This document shows, in pieces, positions 30,540 to 39,885 of a stretch of 64,000 nt of DNA (the first letter of the stretch is position 1; every line of letters starts with the position of its first letter). The position numbers and the translations under genes were made by a program. This DNA is from Croceibacterium_A sp044506565 (GTDB taxonomy: Bacteria > Pseudomonadota > Alphaproteobacteria > Sphingomonadales > Sphingomonadaceae), in NCBI GenBank assembly GCA_044506565.1, contig JBIQKN010000006.1, positions 1 through 64,000 of the forward strand. Reading direction: 5' to 3'. The notes beneath the pieces are model-generated. The model did no database searches, was not told where the DNA came from, and was given only the letters and a program-made list of their open reading frames with translations.

Positions 30540-31289
30540 TCAGGCGGCCAGCGAAACGGTGATCTGGGAAGCGGCTGCCTTCAGCATCCGAGCGCACTGG
30601 TCGAGGACCGGCTGGGTAACGCGGTCGTTCGAGAGCACGTAGGAGATCGAGCCAAGCGGCATGCCGTCCGGAAGCATGACCGGCGCGGCGATACCCACGA
30701 GACCCGGGTCCACCTCGCCCTGGGTCACCGAAACGCCGGCCTCGCGGATGCCGGCCAGCTTGACGCGAAACTCGGCCCAGCTGCCGCCGAGGTCGGCCGC
30801 GGCAAAAGCGTCCGCGTGCCGTCCATGGAGCGACTTCTTGGCCCTGTCGGAAAGGTTGGCGAGTATGATCTTCGATGCCGCGCCTCGCGCCAGCGGCATG
30901 AGCCGGCCGCGCTGGTAGCTGGGCGCGAACGTGGGATTGCCCGACGAGGCCTGGTCGATGCACATGACCTGGTCGCGGTAGAGCCGGCACAGCAAGACGA
31001 CGGACGGGCGGTCGGCCGCGCCCGAGAGGAACTGCATCGCGGGCTGTGCGGCGCCGAGGAGGGGGTCGGTCTGCCGGATCAGCCAGTCCAGCTGGATGGC
31101 CGCAGGGCCCAGAACGTAACGCCCGGACCTGAACGAGTCGATCAGCCCGGCCTTCGCAAGTACCGCGAAGTGACGATACGTCGTGCTGACGGGCTGGCCG
31201 ATGGCCAGAGCCGCCTGTTCGACGGTCCATTGGCTCTGCTCGAGCGTAAAAAGATTGAGGATCGAAAGGACCTTATCCGAGGTCGACAT
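30540..31289 (-). CDS. IclR-family transcriptional regulator
   Basis: A 249-residue IclR regulator. The winged HTH is at residues 5-65 (KVLSILNLFTLEQSQWTVEQAALAI, VSTTYRHFAVLAKAGLI, GRYVLGPA), followed by the GAF-like effector domain (LCRLYRDQVMCIDQ, RGRLMPLARGAASKIILA, VTQGEVDPGLVGIAAPVM). ATG 31289 gives MSTSDKVL; a TTG 12 bases upstream is possible. IclR proteins often activate or repress aromatic catabolism through inverted repeats of about this length. It is the only regulator inside the catabolic cluster, so it is the best candidate to bind the repeated 17-bp operator. Confidence 0.92.
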   Translation of the reverse strand: MSTSDKVLSILNLFTLEQSQWTVEQAALAIGQPVSTTYRHFAVLAKAGLIDSFRSGRYVLGPAAIQLDWLIRQTDPLLGAAQPAMQFLSGAADRPSVVLLCRLYRDQVMCIDQASSGNPTFAPSYQRGRLMPLARGAASKIILANLSDRAKKSLHGRHADAFAAADLGGSWAEFRVKLAGIREAGVSVTQGEVDPGLVGIAAPVMLPDGMPLGSISYVLSNDRVTQPVLDQCARMLKAAASQITVSLAA

Positions 31290-31334
31290 AGGTTCTCGCA
31301 ATTGGGGAAGGCAAACGGGCTGCCGGCTTCATGA

Positions 31335-31351
31335 TCCTTATTATCCGAGAA
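31335..31351. promoter_or_regulatory. Catabolic operator, degenerate site 2 (iclR promoter)
   Basis: TCCTTATTATCCGAGAA matches the consensus at 9 of 14 arm positions, chiefly in the right half. It lies 46 bp upstream of the IclR start, where autoregulation would act. It is weaker than the other sites. Confidence 0.35.
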
Positions 31352-31448
31352 CTACGTCTTCGCCAACATTTGCAGTCCGCGTTTTGTCCCCGCTCTGGCG
31401 CAAGCCGCCTCACCGGCGTCGCGCGCAACGGATTTCGGCACACCACGA

Positions 31449-32774
31449 TCATGCAGCCTCGTTCGAGGCGCGCAGGCTGTCCACCTCGATAGTCCGCGCC
31501 GCGAGCCAGAACAGCAGGCCGGCGATCACCGCAGTGGCGGCGAGGACCAGCATCGAATAGCGGATCGCCAGATCGCCGTAACTGGGCTCGAGCAGGTCGT
31601 TGAGAATGCCGATGAGGAACGGCCCGACGACCTGGCCGACGAGGCTGGAGAAGAAGGCAACGATCGCCGAGGCCACGGCCCGCATGCGCACCCGGGCGAC
31701 ATTCAGGGCGACCGCGAAGCTCGGCCACTGGTAGATCACCGTGAAGAAGCTGGTCAGTCCGTAGCCGATCACCCATTCCATTCGCCCGCCGCCGAGCAGG
31801 AAAAGCACTTCGGCAGGCCCCACCAGGATGCAGGCGATCGCCGGGATGCGAAGCCGATACCGCTCGTCGCGGCGCCCCAGGCGATCGATCAGCACGCCGC
31901 CGGCGAGGATCCCGATGGCTCCGAGGATTCCCCTCAAGGGGCCCAGCGTGGATGCGATGTCGCCCATCGAGAGCCCGTGCACCCTGGCGAGGAAAGTCGG
32001 AACCCAGACGGTCGCGGCGAACAGGTTCGCTCCCATGAAGGTCACGCCGCCCAGAAGCAGCAGGTAGGTCTTCGAACCGGCGAGGAACTTGACGGCCTCG
32101 AAGAAGCTCGCGTTGTCCAGGTTGCGCTTGTGCTCCTCCTTCGCGCCCCGCGCCGGCTCCTTGACCGTGAAGAGGAACAGCAGGCCGAGAACGATGGCGG
32201 GCGCGCCCGCCACAAAGAACATCTGGCGCCAACCCCAGTGTTCAGCGATCCAGCCGGCGACAGGAAAGAAGAAGATGAACGATAATGAGCTCGCCAGTCC
32301 GAAGATCGACAGCGCAAGCGGGCGCCGGGCCTTGCGGAAGAGGTCGGAGATCATCGAGTTCGACGGGGCGATGCCGCAAGCCTCGCCCGCACCCATCAGG
32401 AAGCGGGCCAGTGCGAGCTGCCAGATGTTCGCTGCGAGGCCGGTCAGCGCGGTCATCAGGCTCCAGAACATGAACCCGATGGCGATGATGTTCCGCCTGT
32501 TCCAGCGATCGGCCATCCAGGCGATCGGCAGTCCCAGCACGGAGTAGAACAGCACGAAGGCGAGCCCCGACACGAGCCCGAGGGCGGTATCGGACGCCGC
32601 CATCTCGACCTTGATCGCCGGCAGGGCCAGTCCGAGTATCGAACGATCGAGATAATTGAACGTCGAGATCAGCGTGAGGAAGCCGAGCGTGTAGACCGCC
32701 GGCCCGTTCCAGTCCCTCTCCGCGCTCCCGGCCGCCGTCGTCCCGGAGGCGCCCTGGGCACTGCTCTTCAACAT
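31449..32774 (-). CDS. MFS transporter, organic anion/aromatic acid type
   Basis: A 441-residue inner-membrane transporter with 12 predicted helices. The loop 2-3 motif is GLPIAWMADRWNRRNIIAIG (D and R residues in place), and the first helix carries FNYLDRSILGLALPAI, typical of the ACS/Spinster-like MFS group common in sphingomonad aromatic clusters. ATG 32774 follows GGGGAG. It starts 43 bp after the first Rieske oxygenase gene, so both are likely one transcript, the transporter supplying the oxygenase's substrate. Confidence 0.88.
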   Translation of the reverse strand: MLKSSAQGASGTTAAGSAERDWNGPAVYTLGFLTLISTFNYLDRSILGLALPAIKVEMAASDTALGLVSGLAFVLFYSVLGLPIAWMADRWNRRNIIAIGFMFWSLMTALTGLAANIWQLALARFLMGAGEACGIAPSNSMISDLFRKARRPLALSIFGLASSLSFIFFFPVAGWIAEHWGWRQMFFVAGAPAIVLGLLFLFTVKEPARGAKEEHKRNLDNASFFEAVKFLAGSKTYLLLLGGVTFMGANLFAATVWVPTFLARVHGLSMGDIASTLGPLRGILGAIGILAGGVLIDRLGRRDERYRLRIPAIACILVGPAEVLFLLGGGRMEWVIGYGLTSFFTVIYQWPSFAVALNVARVRMRAVASAIVAFFSSLVGQVVGPFLIGILNDLLEPSYGDLAIRYSMLVLAATAVIAGLLFWLAARTIEVDSLRASNEAA

Positions 32775-32817
32775 GCGGTGTGCTCCCCGGGCAGGTGGCC
32801 GGCAAGGTGGCAGGAGG

Positions 32818-34056
32818 TCATGCGCCGACGAGCTCGAGCCAGCGCTCTTCGTCTTCGATGATGCCCTGGCCGCAACGCAGGGCTGCCATCTCCGACGCAG
32901 TCGCCCTCGGGGGCTCCTCCCCGTTCTCGAGCGCGCGCGCGGCGCTGATGAGCAGGGCACGCATGCGGGAGACGCCGATGTCGGGGCCGACCGTCGACTC
33001 CCGGCTTCTATCGGTCACCGGGCCCATGGACGAGATCGTCGCAAGGTCCTCGGAAATCGGATTGTGCAAGCCGCTGAAGCTGCGGCCCATGACCCGGCGG
33101 TCCTGGAACCAGTTGTTCTGCGCGTTGCCCAGATAGCGCTGGACGTGAGGCGCCAGTGTTTCCGAGATCTCGGGGTCGAGCAACAGGTTCTGGCGGCAGA
33201 ACTCGACGTCGATCGGCTCGTCGGAGAAGAAGATGCCGAACGACATCGTGTTCTCGTCGTCGATCGGCACGTGGAGATTGACAAGCGGTGCCGGAACGAG
33301 CGTGCCCAACGGGAGGATGTAGTTGTGCACCCGGGCGTACCGGCGCGGCTCGCCGTTGAGCTCGACGTCACGAAATGCCGTCGCATAGAAACCGGCGGCG
33401 TGGTTCTTGACAATGATCCGCGGACGGTCGTCGTTCCAGACGACGACGTCTCGCAACTCGGGCGTCTCGCGCTCCTTGCGCTCGCCGAAGAACGCGTAGT
33501 TGTTGTGCAGGATGCCGATGTGGGAGGAATCGAGATTGGACTCGAGCCCCTGCACGAAGTTGACGTTCCAGATCACCCTGAAGGCGCACGAGTGATCGGC
33601 CGGACGCTGCATGAACTCGTAGGCCGGGAACTCGGGCTGCCGGTCGGGCGGACCCAGGTAGACCCACAAGAGGCCGCCCCCGAGGCGCGCGGGGTAGACC
33701 GGCGCCCGCAGGTTGCGCGGCCGCTTGTCCTCCGACACGTTGGGCATGTCGATGACGTTGCCCTGCGTGTCGAACTTCCAGCCGTGGAAAATGCACCGCA
33801 ACCCGTCCCCCTCGCAGCGCGCCAGCGAAAGCGACACCCGGCGATGCATGCAGAACTCCTCGAACAGGCCAAGCTCGCCCGCCGAGTCCCGCCACACGAG
33901 GAAGTTCTCGCCCACCACCCGGACACGCACCGGCGGCTCGTTCGGACCCGGAACCTCGTGCTCCAGCAACACGGGCATCCAGTACCGGCGAAGCAGATTG
34001 CCCATCGGCGTCCCCGGTCCAACCCGCGTCAGGTACTCGTTCTCCTCCTTGCGCAC
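32818..34056 (-). CDS. Rieske aromatic oxygenase, alpha subunit 1 (phthalate 4,5-dioxygenase-like)
   Basis: A 412-residue terminal oxygenase. The Rieske cluster ligands are C69, H71, C88 and H91 (CMHR and CIFHGWKF); the catalytic iron site begins in NLDSSHIGILHN (H179, H184). Length and layout match phthalate dioxygenase and O-demethylase alpha subunits that work as trimers with a separate reductase; none is encoded nearby. GTG 34056 with GGAGAGAAGG before it gives VRKEENEYLTRVGPGTPMGN; an ATG 22 codons upstream adds residues unlike the family. The first 181 codons are identical in DNA to those of the gene at 43401. An operator lies at 34169. Confidence 0.92.
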   Translation of the reverse strand: MRKEENEYLTRVGPGTPMGNLLRRYWMPVLLEHEVPGPNEPPVRVRVVGENFLVWRDSAGELGLFEEFCMHRRVSLSLARCEGDGLRCIFHGWKFDTQGNVIDMPNVSEDKRPRNLRAPVYPARLGGGLLWVYLGPPDRQPEFPAYEFMQRPADHSCAFRVIWNVNFVQGLESNLDSSHIGILHNNYAFFGERKERETPELRDVVVWNDDRPRIIVKNHAAGFYATAFRDVELNGEPRRYARVHNYILPLGTLVPAPLVNLHVPIDDENTMSFGIFFSDEPIDVEFCRQNLLLDPEISETLAPHVQRYLGNAQNNWFQDRRVMGRSFSGLHNPISEDLATISSMGPVTDRSRESTVGPDIGVSRMRALLISAARALENGEEPPRATASEMAALRCGQGIIEDEERWLELVGA

Positions 34057-34071
34057 CCTTCTCTCCCCGCG
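33512..34071. repeat. 560-bp exact repeat, copy 1 (Rieske domain)
   Basis: Identical base for base to 44095-44654 (offset 10583). It covers codons 1-181 of the oxygenase gene plus 15 bp upstream including the ribosome site. Outside it the genes differ at many positions. Confidence 0.95.
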
Positions 34072-34168
34072 ACCCGGCAGCTCGATATGCCGATTATCAC
34101 TATGCAAGACGCCACCCGGCAAAACTCTCGTTCTAACTGCCTAGCGCCCCACGCTGCACGACACATGA

Positions 34169-34185
34169 CTCTCATATTATGAGAA
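34169..34185. promoter_or_regulatory. Catabolic operator, site 3 (Rieske 1 promoter)
   Basis: CTCTCATATTATGAGAA is a near-perfect inverted repeat (6 of 7 arm pairs), 113 bp upstream of the first Rieske oxygenase gene and just after the FAH-family gene's stop. Confidence 0.65.
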
Positions 34186-34213
34186 GTTGGTCAACAAGTC
34201 TCGGTCGAGTCCG

Positions 34214-35128
34214 TCACTCCACGTGGCTGCAGAGGACACCGATGCCGCCGATCTCGACCCGGACCTCGTCGCCGGCCTCGAGAAACTCGCCGTTCGCCGA
34301 CCCGACACCGGCCGGCGTGCCGGTCATCACCGCATCGCCCGGGTGGAGGGTGCGGCCGCGGGACAAGTGCGATATCTGCTCCGCCACGTCGTAGATCATG
34401 TTCGCCGTGCTCGAGTCCTGGCGAAGCGAACCGTTCACCCAGAGCCGGATCGACAAGTCGGCGGGATCCGAAAGGTATGCCGCGGGCACGATCCATGGGC
34501 CCATCGGGCAGGCGTCGTCGAAGCACTTGTGGCGCATCCAGTCGGCGCGGAAAGGCGAGCCTGGCGGCTGGCTGTCCCTGAAAACGTAATCGCGAGCCGA
34601 GAGATCGTTGCCGCATGTGTAACCGGCAACGCACCCGAGCGCCTCTGCAACCGGGACGTCGCGTACGCGGCGACCGATGATGGCAACGAGCTCCGCTTCC
34701 CAGTCCACCTTCCGGCCGTAACCCGTGACGGAAACGGGAGCCCCGGGCGCGGCTACCGCGTGCGGGGACTTGAGGAAGAACCACGGTCCTGCGCCGTCGG
34801 CGCGCGGATCTTCGGCCGTCTTGCCGGTAATCCTCTCCATCTCCATCGCATGGTCGCGGTAGTTCGCGCCCGCGCAATAGATCACGTTCGGCCTCGGCAA
34901 GGGAGCAAGGAGCGTCGCCTCGGCGAGTGGGGTGCCGTCTCCCCCCGGGCTTGCCGCGGCGGCGGCGAACCGCGCATGCGCCCGATCCCAGTCTTCGAGA
35001 ATCCCCTGCATCGAGCCGTAGCGCGCGTCGCCGACGAGACCGGCCGCATCGTAGGCCCGGTCGCCGACCAGCACCGCGGCCTTCGCTCCGTCTTCGGTTT
35101 GCAGGGTTGCAAGGCGATACCCGGTCAT
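34214..35128 (-). CDS. Fumarylacetoacetate hydrolase family protein 1
   Basis: A 304-residue FAH-superfamily enzyme. Motifs are VIYCAGANYRDHAMEM, KSPHAVAAPG, DWEAELVAIIGRR (metal-binding E..E), CGNDLSARDYVFRD and TGTPAGVG. Members hydrolyse acylpyruvates, decarboxylate or tautomerise ring-cleavage products such as 2-oxo-hept-3-ene-dioate. ATG 35128 follows the stop of the PLP enzyme by one base, so they are coupled. Exact reaction unknown; in this cluster a role after ring cleavage is likely. Confidence 0.9.
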   Translation of the reverse strand: MTGYRLATLQTEDGAKAAVLVGDRAYDAAGLVGDARYGSMQGILEDWDRAHARFAAAAASPGGDGTPLAEATLLAPLPRPNVIYCAGANYRDHAMEMERITGKTAEDPRADGAGPWFFLKSPHAVAAPGAPVSVTGYGRKVDWEAELVAIIGRRVRDVPVAEALGCVAGYTCGNDLSARDYVFRDSQPPGSPFRADWMRHKCFDDACPMGPWIVPAAYLSDPADLSIRLWVNGSLRQDSSTANMIYDVAEQISHLSRGRTLHPGDAVMTGTPAGVGSANGEFLEAGDEVRVEIGGIGVLCSHVE

Positions 35129-35129
35129 G

Positions 35130-36224
35130 TCAGGCCTCGCAGGCAATCGACGCCGGCGTGCGTTCGCGCAGCGTCGTCGCGAGGAGCAGCAGCCCCCGCT
35201 CGAGATCGTCGCGGGTCGCCGGGGTCCCGAGCGCCAGGCGAAGGGCGTCCGGATGCGCGCCGTCGACCGCGAAGCCGTCACCCTTGGCGGCGACGCCGTT
35301 CTCTCGCAGGTATGCGCCGAGCGCAGGGATGTCCCATCCCGGCGGCAGCGAGAGCCACACGTGGGGTCCGGCCTCGTCGCCGGCAAACTGCCAGCCATCG
35401 AGAATCTCGCGCGCAATCGCGTGCCTCGCCGCCGTCTCCGACCTGATGGTCTCGAGGATCGCATGGGCGGAGCAATCCTGGATCAGGCTGGTCGCAAGCG
35501 CCGTCATGATCTTCGATGCGAGGAAGGTGACGACACGGACGCCCTCGGTCATGTCCGCCCGATGGGATTCCGGACCGACGCAGTAGGCAAGCCGAAGCGC
35601 CGGAGAGATGCACTTGGAGAGGCTCGCCATGTAGAACGTGCGCTGCGGCGCGAACGTGGCAAGCGGGCGCGGCGAGTCCAGCGGCAGCAGGCCGTAGGCG
35701 TCGTCCTCGAGGATGACGAGATCGAAGGCCTCGGCAACCGCGGCTATCTCGGCACGGCGCGACGGCGACATCGTCGCCGTCGTCGGGTTATGGATCGTGG
35801 GCGTGCAGTAGAGAAGCCGGGCGGCGGTCCGCTCGCACGCCCGGGCGAGCTCGTCCGGCAGGATTCCCTCGCCGTCGCTGGGGACGCCGACCAGCCTTCT
35901 TTCGAAGTGACGGCACACCGCCCTGATCCCGGGGTAGGTCAGCGTATCCGTCACGACGGCATCGCCGGGCCGGCTGAAGGTCGTGAGCAGAGCCACGAGC
36001 AGCGAGGCCCCGCCAGCGCAGATGACGACATCGTCCGGCTGGACCGACGTCAGCCTGGCCCGCAACCAGAATGCCGCCGCCTCGCGATCCTCGCGTCTTC
36101 CTGCGGTGCTGCCGTAATCCAGCAGGTCCGGGAAGTCCGGCTGCTCGCGCAACTCCCCCAGAGCCCGCGCAATGCTTTCCTGCACGACGGGGTGCTGCGG
36201 CGGCATGTTGAGCCGCAAGTCCAT
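35130..36224 (-). CDS. PLP-dependent aminotransferase, MocR-like without HTH
   Basis: A 364-residue fold-type I PLP enzyme. The cofactor lysine is in YMASLSKCISPALRLAY, with PTIHNPTTATMS and LVILEDDAYGLLPLD carrying the conserved Asn and Asp/Tyr. N-terminal MDLRLNMPPQHP is the usual beginning of the aminotransferase half of MocR regulators, but the GntR-type HTH that normally precedes it is missing and no HTH frame is found just upstream. It could be a true aminotransferase derived from MocR. It lies in a minus-strand run with the TonB receptor (start 72 bp upstream) and the coupled FAH gene. Confidence 0.87.
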   Translation of the reverse strand: MDLRLNMPPQHPVVQESIARALGELREQPDFPDLLDYGSTAGRREDREAAAFWLRARLTSVQPDDVVICAGGASLLVALLTTFSRPGDAVVTDTLTYPGIRAVCRHFERRLVGVPSDGEGILPDELARACERTAARLLYCTPTIHNPTTATMSPSRRAEIAAVAEAFDLVILEDDAYGLLPLDSPRPLATFAPQRTFYMASLSKCISPALRLAYCVGPESHRADMTEGVRVVTFLASKIMTALATSLIQDCSAHAILETIRSETAARHAIAREILDGWQFAGDEAGPHVWLSLPPGWDIPALGAYLRENGVAAKGDGFAVDGAHPDALRLALGTPATRDDLERGLLLLATTLRERTPASIACEA

Positions 36225-36296
36225 GAGCCGCCTTCCTCCTCTGTTCTCCGGCGGCGACGGAAGACCCGCGACCGGGCTTCCGTGCGCCGCGCCGTC

Positions 36297-38495
36297 TCAG
36301 AAATCCAACCCGAGGGTCACACCATATGTCCTTGGGGCGGCGGGGAAATAGAGATCCCCGAAGTTCGACGCCTGCACCGTCGTGTAGTACTGCTCGTCGG
36401 CGAGGTTGTTGACCCACAGGCGGACCCACCTGCCGGACTCGGGCTCCCACGTCAGCGTCGCATTCAGCAGGTGGTAGGAGGGATTGGACGTGCGGTTTTG
36501 CGGATCGAAGTAGAAGCCGCTGTTGTATGTCCAGGTGCCCGCAAGCGTGAAATCGCCAATGCTCGTCGGCAGTCGGTACTGCGGCGAGACATTGCTCACC
36601 CAGTGCGGCGTGAAGACGGTGTCGTTGCCCGATGCATCGGCCGGCGGGAGCACCGTCAGGCCGAAGCCAGGCAGGCTGTTCTCGGAAAAGTACACCGCCC
36701 TCGGGAAGTAGGTGTACTCGCCGGAGAGATACGCCGCGTTCGCCTGTATCGTGAAGCGCCGGGAGACGTAGACCTCGAGCTCGGCCTCGGCCCCGTACAC
36801 GCGGGACTTGGCCGCGTTGTAGAAGATCGGCGTCGGGTTGGGCGGCACAGTCGTGCGCAACTGGACGTCGGTGATATCGTAGCGGAAGGCCGACAGGTTC
36901 AGCCGCACGGTGCGATCGAAGAGGTCGGTCTTGAGACCTATTTCGTAGGCATCGATGGTCTGCGGCCGCACGGGCGGATTGCCCGGATTGCCGATGTTGT
37001 AGAGACCGCTCTTGAAGCCGCGCGAATACGAAGCGTAGGCGAGCACGTCGTCCGTCACCTCGTGATCGACCGCGAACCGCCAGGTCAGCTTCTTGTCTTC
37101 CGTGTTCTCCGTCGGGACCACCGTCGGAGGCGTGGCCGGATCGCTCGTGAACCGCGTGACGTCGTGCTCGCGTTCGTCGATCGTGTAGCGCAGGCCAGCG
37201 GTCAGGTTGGTGCTGTCGCTCACCGGGTAGGTTGCCTGGCCGTAGAGTGCATAGCTGTCGGTGGTCTGCCGCGCGCGGGTTCCGCGGAACTCGAGCGGCG
37301 CCACCTGGAGGCCGCGCGTCAGGGACGGCGCCTGGTACCAGTCGCCATGGTAATAGAACGCGCCGATGATCCACTGCAGGCGCGAGCCCGCCGGCGATCC
37401 GAGCTGGATCTCCTGGGTCCAGCTCTTCTTGGGCCCCTTGAGATCGACGATCAGCTGGTTGACCGGGCCGAGGTCGGCGTCGGCGATCAGGCGCGACTCC
37501 GACACGTCGCGGCTGGTGATGCTGGTCAGCGTGGCCCAGTCGAAATCGTGCTTGAGGGTGAGGGCAAAGTTGCGGTCGGTATTGCTCGCGATCCCCGGCG
37601 AATCCATCGACTGGTCGTAGAACCCGAGAGCGGTGCCGCCGCCGAACAGGTATTGGCCGGGCAGGATCTGCCCGCCCTGGGTGCCGGCAGTGCGCGTGTA
37701 GGCATAAAGCGCCGAGCCGGTGATAGTGGTATCGGGCCCCACATCCCAGACGACCTTGGCATGGCCCCCGTAGAAGCGGCCCTTGTAGGCCTCCTCACCG
37801 GTCGTGAAGTTGTGCCCCCAGCCGTCGCGCTGGTCCTCGAACACCCCGCTGACGGAGACCGCCAGGGTATCGGTGAGCCCGCCGGACAAGGAAGCCGCCG
37901 CGCGGAACGTATCGTAGCTCGCATAGCCGACCTCGAGCCGTCCCTCGGGCGCGTTGCGCGGCGTCTTGGTGATGACCTGGATCAGGCCTCCGCTCGCGTT
38001 CCGGCCGAACAGGGTGCCCTGCGGGCCCTTGAGGACCTCGACGCGTTCGATGTTGTTGAACTGGAATATCATCGCTTGCGGGGACGGCATGTAGACGCCG
38101 TCGATGTACAGCGCGTTGGCCGACTCGTCGGTCCCCGCGCCCGTGCCCCCGACGCCGCGCACCGTCGGCGCGCCGCCACCGAGACCGACGGCGAACGTGA
38201 GACCCGACGCCAGGGAGCCGAGGTCGCCCGTCGTGCGAATGCCCATGTTGGCGAGGGTTTCTCCATCCGCCGCGGTGATGGAGATCGGCACTTCCTGCAT
38301 GTTCTGGCTGCGCCGCTGCGCCGTGACCGTGATGGTCGCGATGCCTTCGTCGTCGGCCAGCCCGGGATCTGCTTCACCATCGGCCCGCGTGTCGGAAGTC
38401 TCGACCGAGGCGTCCTGCGCCGCGGCGGCCACCGCCCAGATTGCCGTCAACGCCGTTCCGGCGGCCCACCGGGCCAGAGTCCGATTCAGGTTCAT
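36297..38495 (-). CDS. TonB-dependent receptor (aromatic cluster)
   Basis: A 732-residue receptor of the compact type common in sphingomonads. The signal peptide ends VAAAAQ, a TonB-box-like ATITVTAQRR follows, then a plug (EVPISITAADGETL, APTVRGVGGTG, NNIERVEVLKGPQGTLFGRNASGG) and a barrel ending GVTLGLDF with the terminal aromatic. ATG 38495 has AGGAGG at 7 bases; a GTG two codons upstream would be too close to it. No STN domain. It probably brings the cluster's aromatic substrate through the outer membrane. A perfect operator lies 61 bp upstream. Confidence 0.93.
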   Translation of the reverse strand: MNLNRTLARWAAGTALTAIWAVAAAAQDASVETSDTRADGEADPGLADDEGIATITVTAQRRSQNMQEVPISITAADGETLANMGIRTTGDLGSLASGLTFAVGLGGGAPTVRGVGGTGAGTDESANALYIDGVYMPSPQAMIFQFNNIERVEVLKGPQGTLFGRNASGGLIQVITKTPRNAPEGRLEVGYASYDTFRAAASLSGGLTDTLAVSVSGVFEDQRDGWGHNFTTGEEAYKGRFYGGHAKVVWDVGPDTTITGSALYAYTRTAGTQGGQILPGQYLFGGGTALGFYDQSMDSPGIASNTDRNFALTLKHDFDWATLTSITSRDVSESRLIADADLGPVNQLIVDLKGPKKSWTQEIQLGSPAGSRLQWIIGAFYYHGDWYQAPSLTRGLQVAPLEFRGTRARQTTDSYALYGQATYPVSDSTNLTAGLRYTIDEREHDVTRFTSDPATPPTVVPTENTEDKKLTWRFAVDHEVTDDVLAYASYSRGFKSGLYNIGNPGNPPVRPQTIDAYEIGLKTDLFDRTVRLNLSAFRYDITDVQLRTTVPPNPTPIFYNAAKSRVYGAEAELEVYVSRRFTIQANAAYLSGEYTYFPRAVYFSENSLPGFGLTVLPPADASGNDTVFTPHWVSNVSPQYRLPTSIGDFTLAGTWTYNSGFYFDPQNRTSNPSYHLLNATLTWEPESGRWVRLWVNNLADEQYYTTVQASNFGDLYFPAAPRTYGVTLGLDF

Positions 38496-38555
38496 CTTCA
38501 CCCCTCCTAAGCGTCCCGGCGCCTCGGCGCCAAAACCCGGTCTATTTTTGCCATC

Positions 38556-38572
38556 TTATCATCATATGATAA
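38556..38572. promoter_or_regulatory. Catabolic operator, site 4, perfect palindrome (TonB receptor promoter)
   Basis: TTATCATCATATGATAA has perfect 7-base arms around CAT and defines the consensus for the cluster. It is 61 bp upstream of the receptor start. Confidence 0.75.
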
Positions 38573-38818
38573 CTGAGTCGCATACCCTGTCAAGCGGCTT
38601 CGGTAGCCCGCACTGCACCGCCGCGACGAACAGCCCGCTGGGCCCATCTTTCTCTTATATCATTGGTTTTAGGGTCTTATTCTGCGCGGCCAAGCGCATA
38701 CAGGGCAATTGGCGAAGCGAGCGATCTTGTCGAACCCCGCCGGCAGACATCCAGCATGTATCCCATTTTCCGGGAATTTGAGAACTCGAGTCGGTGGCCG
38801 GGGCAAGCCCCGGTACCG
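38573..38818. other. Intergenic stretch after the operator
   Basis: These 246 bases run to the stop codon of the amidohydrolase gene; with the receptor leader the gene-free stretch is 323 bp. I see no gene. An AT-rich TTTCTCTTATATCATTGG at 38649-38666 is a faint relative of the operator. Confidence 0.4.
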
Positions 38819-39850
38819 TCAGGCCCGGCGCTTGAGCAGCAAACGCTCCGCGTTGCGGTGAGCGAGCTTCGCCTTCTCCTCCTCGGTGAGCGGCGCCGTC
38901 TCGATGAAGTCGCGGCAGAAGCCCGCCCCGAACGCGGGCTTTCCTTTCTGCCCGAGCGTCCCCTTGTAAGGATCGTCGACGGCAAACATCAGGCGATCCG
39001 GCCCCAGGACGTCGAGGTTCTGCCTGAGCATCCGGTGGCTGAATACCCCGCCGGGCGTCGCGTAGAAATTCGCGGTGATGCAATCGAGGACCGAGCGCTC
39101 GAACCCGGTCGTCTTCGTCAGGGCATCGGCCCGATCGGCAAAGGCGATGAGCATCTCGCCCATGTGGCCGAGGATGAGTTGCAGATTGGGGTGGCGCTCG
39201 AAGGTTCCGGCCAGGATCAGGCGCAGCGCGGCCAGTCCTGCCTCGGCGTGCCACCCCCACCCGCCGGTCGCCAGCATGAGGTTCGTGGCTTCGCTGAACC
39301 CGCTGTAACAGGCCTCGCGCACGGACTCGAGCGGCAAGCCGGGATGTATGTAGAGCGGCACCTCGAGTTCGGCCGCCACCTCGAAGATCGGCCGGAAGCT
39401 CTCGTGATCGAGGTACAGCGGTCCGGTCCGCGGAAACAGCATGGCACCGACGAAACCCATCTCGCTGACGCAGCGCCGCAGCTCGTCGGCGGCCGTCTCG
39501 GGTGCCTGCGTCGCCAAGGTAGCGAACGCCGCGAACCGGTCGGGCCGGCGCCTGACCGCGTCAGCGAGAAAATCGTTCGCTTCGCGCGCCAGCGAGACCG
39601 CGAGTTGCACCGGGAGTTGCTGGACCCCCGGCGCCGTGATCGAGAGCACCTGGAAATCGACGCCCATCGCGGCCATTCGCTCGAGCCGTTCGTCGCCCAC
39701 ATCGAGAAGGCGGCGGTTGCAGGTCGGCTCGTTGCTCCAGTTGACGATGGTTTCATCGCCGCCGAACTCGAGCAGGGCCTCTCGAATCGCCGGCGTCCAG
39801 GCATGCTCCTCGATCGCTATGACGCGTTCCACCCCGCCTGCTTGCTCCAT
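38819..39850 (-). CDS. Amidohydrolase 2 / metal-dependent aromatic decarboxylase-like
   Basis: A 343-residue TIM-barrel protein of the ACMSD/gamma-resorcylate decarboxylase group. It starts VIAIEEHAW (the reduced ExH metal motif of decarboxylases instead of HxH), with FVGAMLFPRTG, PLYIHPGLP (metal histidine), LILGHMGEM (histidine) and LMFAVDDPY (aspartate). Such enzymes decarboxylate hydroxybenzoates and phthalate-type acids without a cofactor. ATG 39850 has better spacing from GGGAGG than the ATG one codon upstream. It follows the dienelactone hydrolase gene by 35 bp in one transcript. Confidence 0.88.
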   Translation of the reverse strand: MEQAGGVERVIAIEEHAWTPAIREALLEFGGDETIVNWSNEPTCNRRLLDVGDERLERMAAMGVDFQVLSITAPGVQQLPVQLAVSLAREANDFLADAVRRRPDRFAAFATLATQAPETAADELRRCVSEMGFVGAMLFPRTGPLYLDHESFRPIFEVAAELEVPLYIHPGLPLESVREACYSGFSEATNLMLATGGWGWHAEAGLAALRLILAGTFERHPNLQLILGHMGEMLIAFADRADALTKTTGFERSVLDCITANFYATPGGVFSHRMLRQNLDVLGPDRLMFAVDDPYKGTLGQKGKPAFGAGFCRDFIETAPLTEEEKAKLAHRNAERLLLKRRA

Positions 39851-39885
39851 CATTGCCTCCCTTTCGAACCGGGCCGCTCTGCGAG

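Noticed and set aside
35127..38510. An 1127-codon plus-strand frame opposite the PLP enzyme and TonB receptor
   Set aside because: It is the antisense shadow of two well-supported genes and is rich in Arg/Gly/Asp without any motif.
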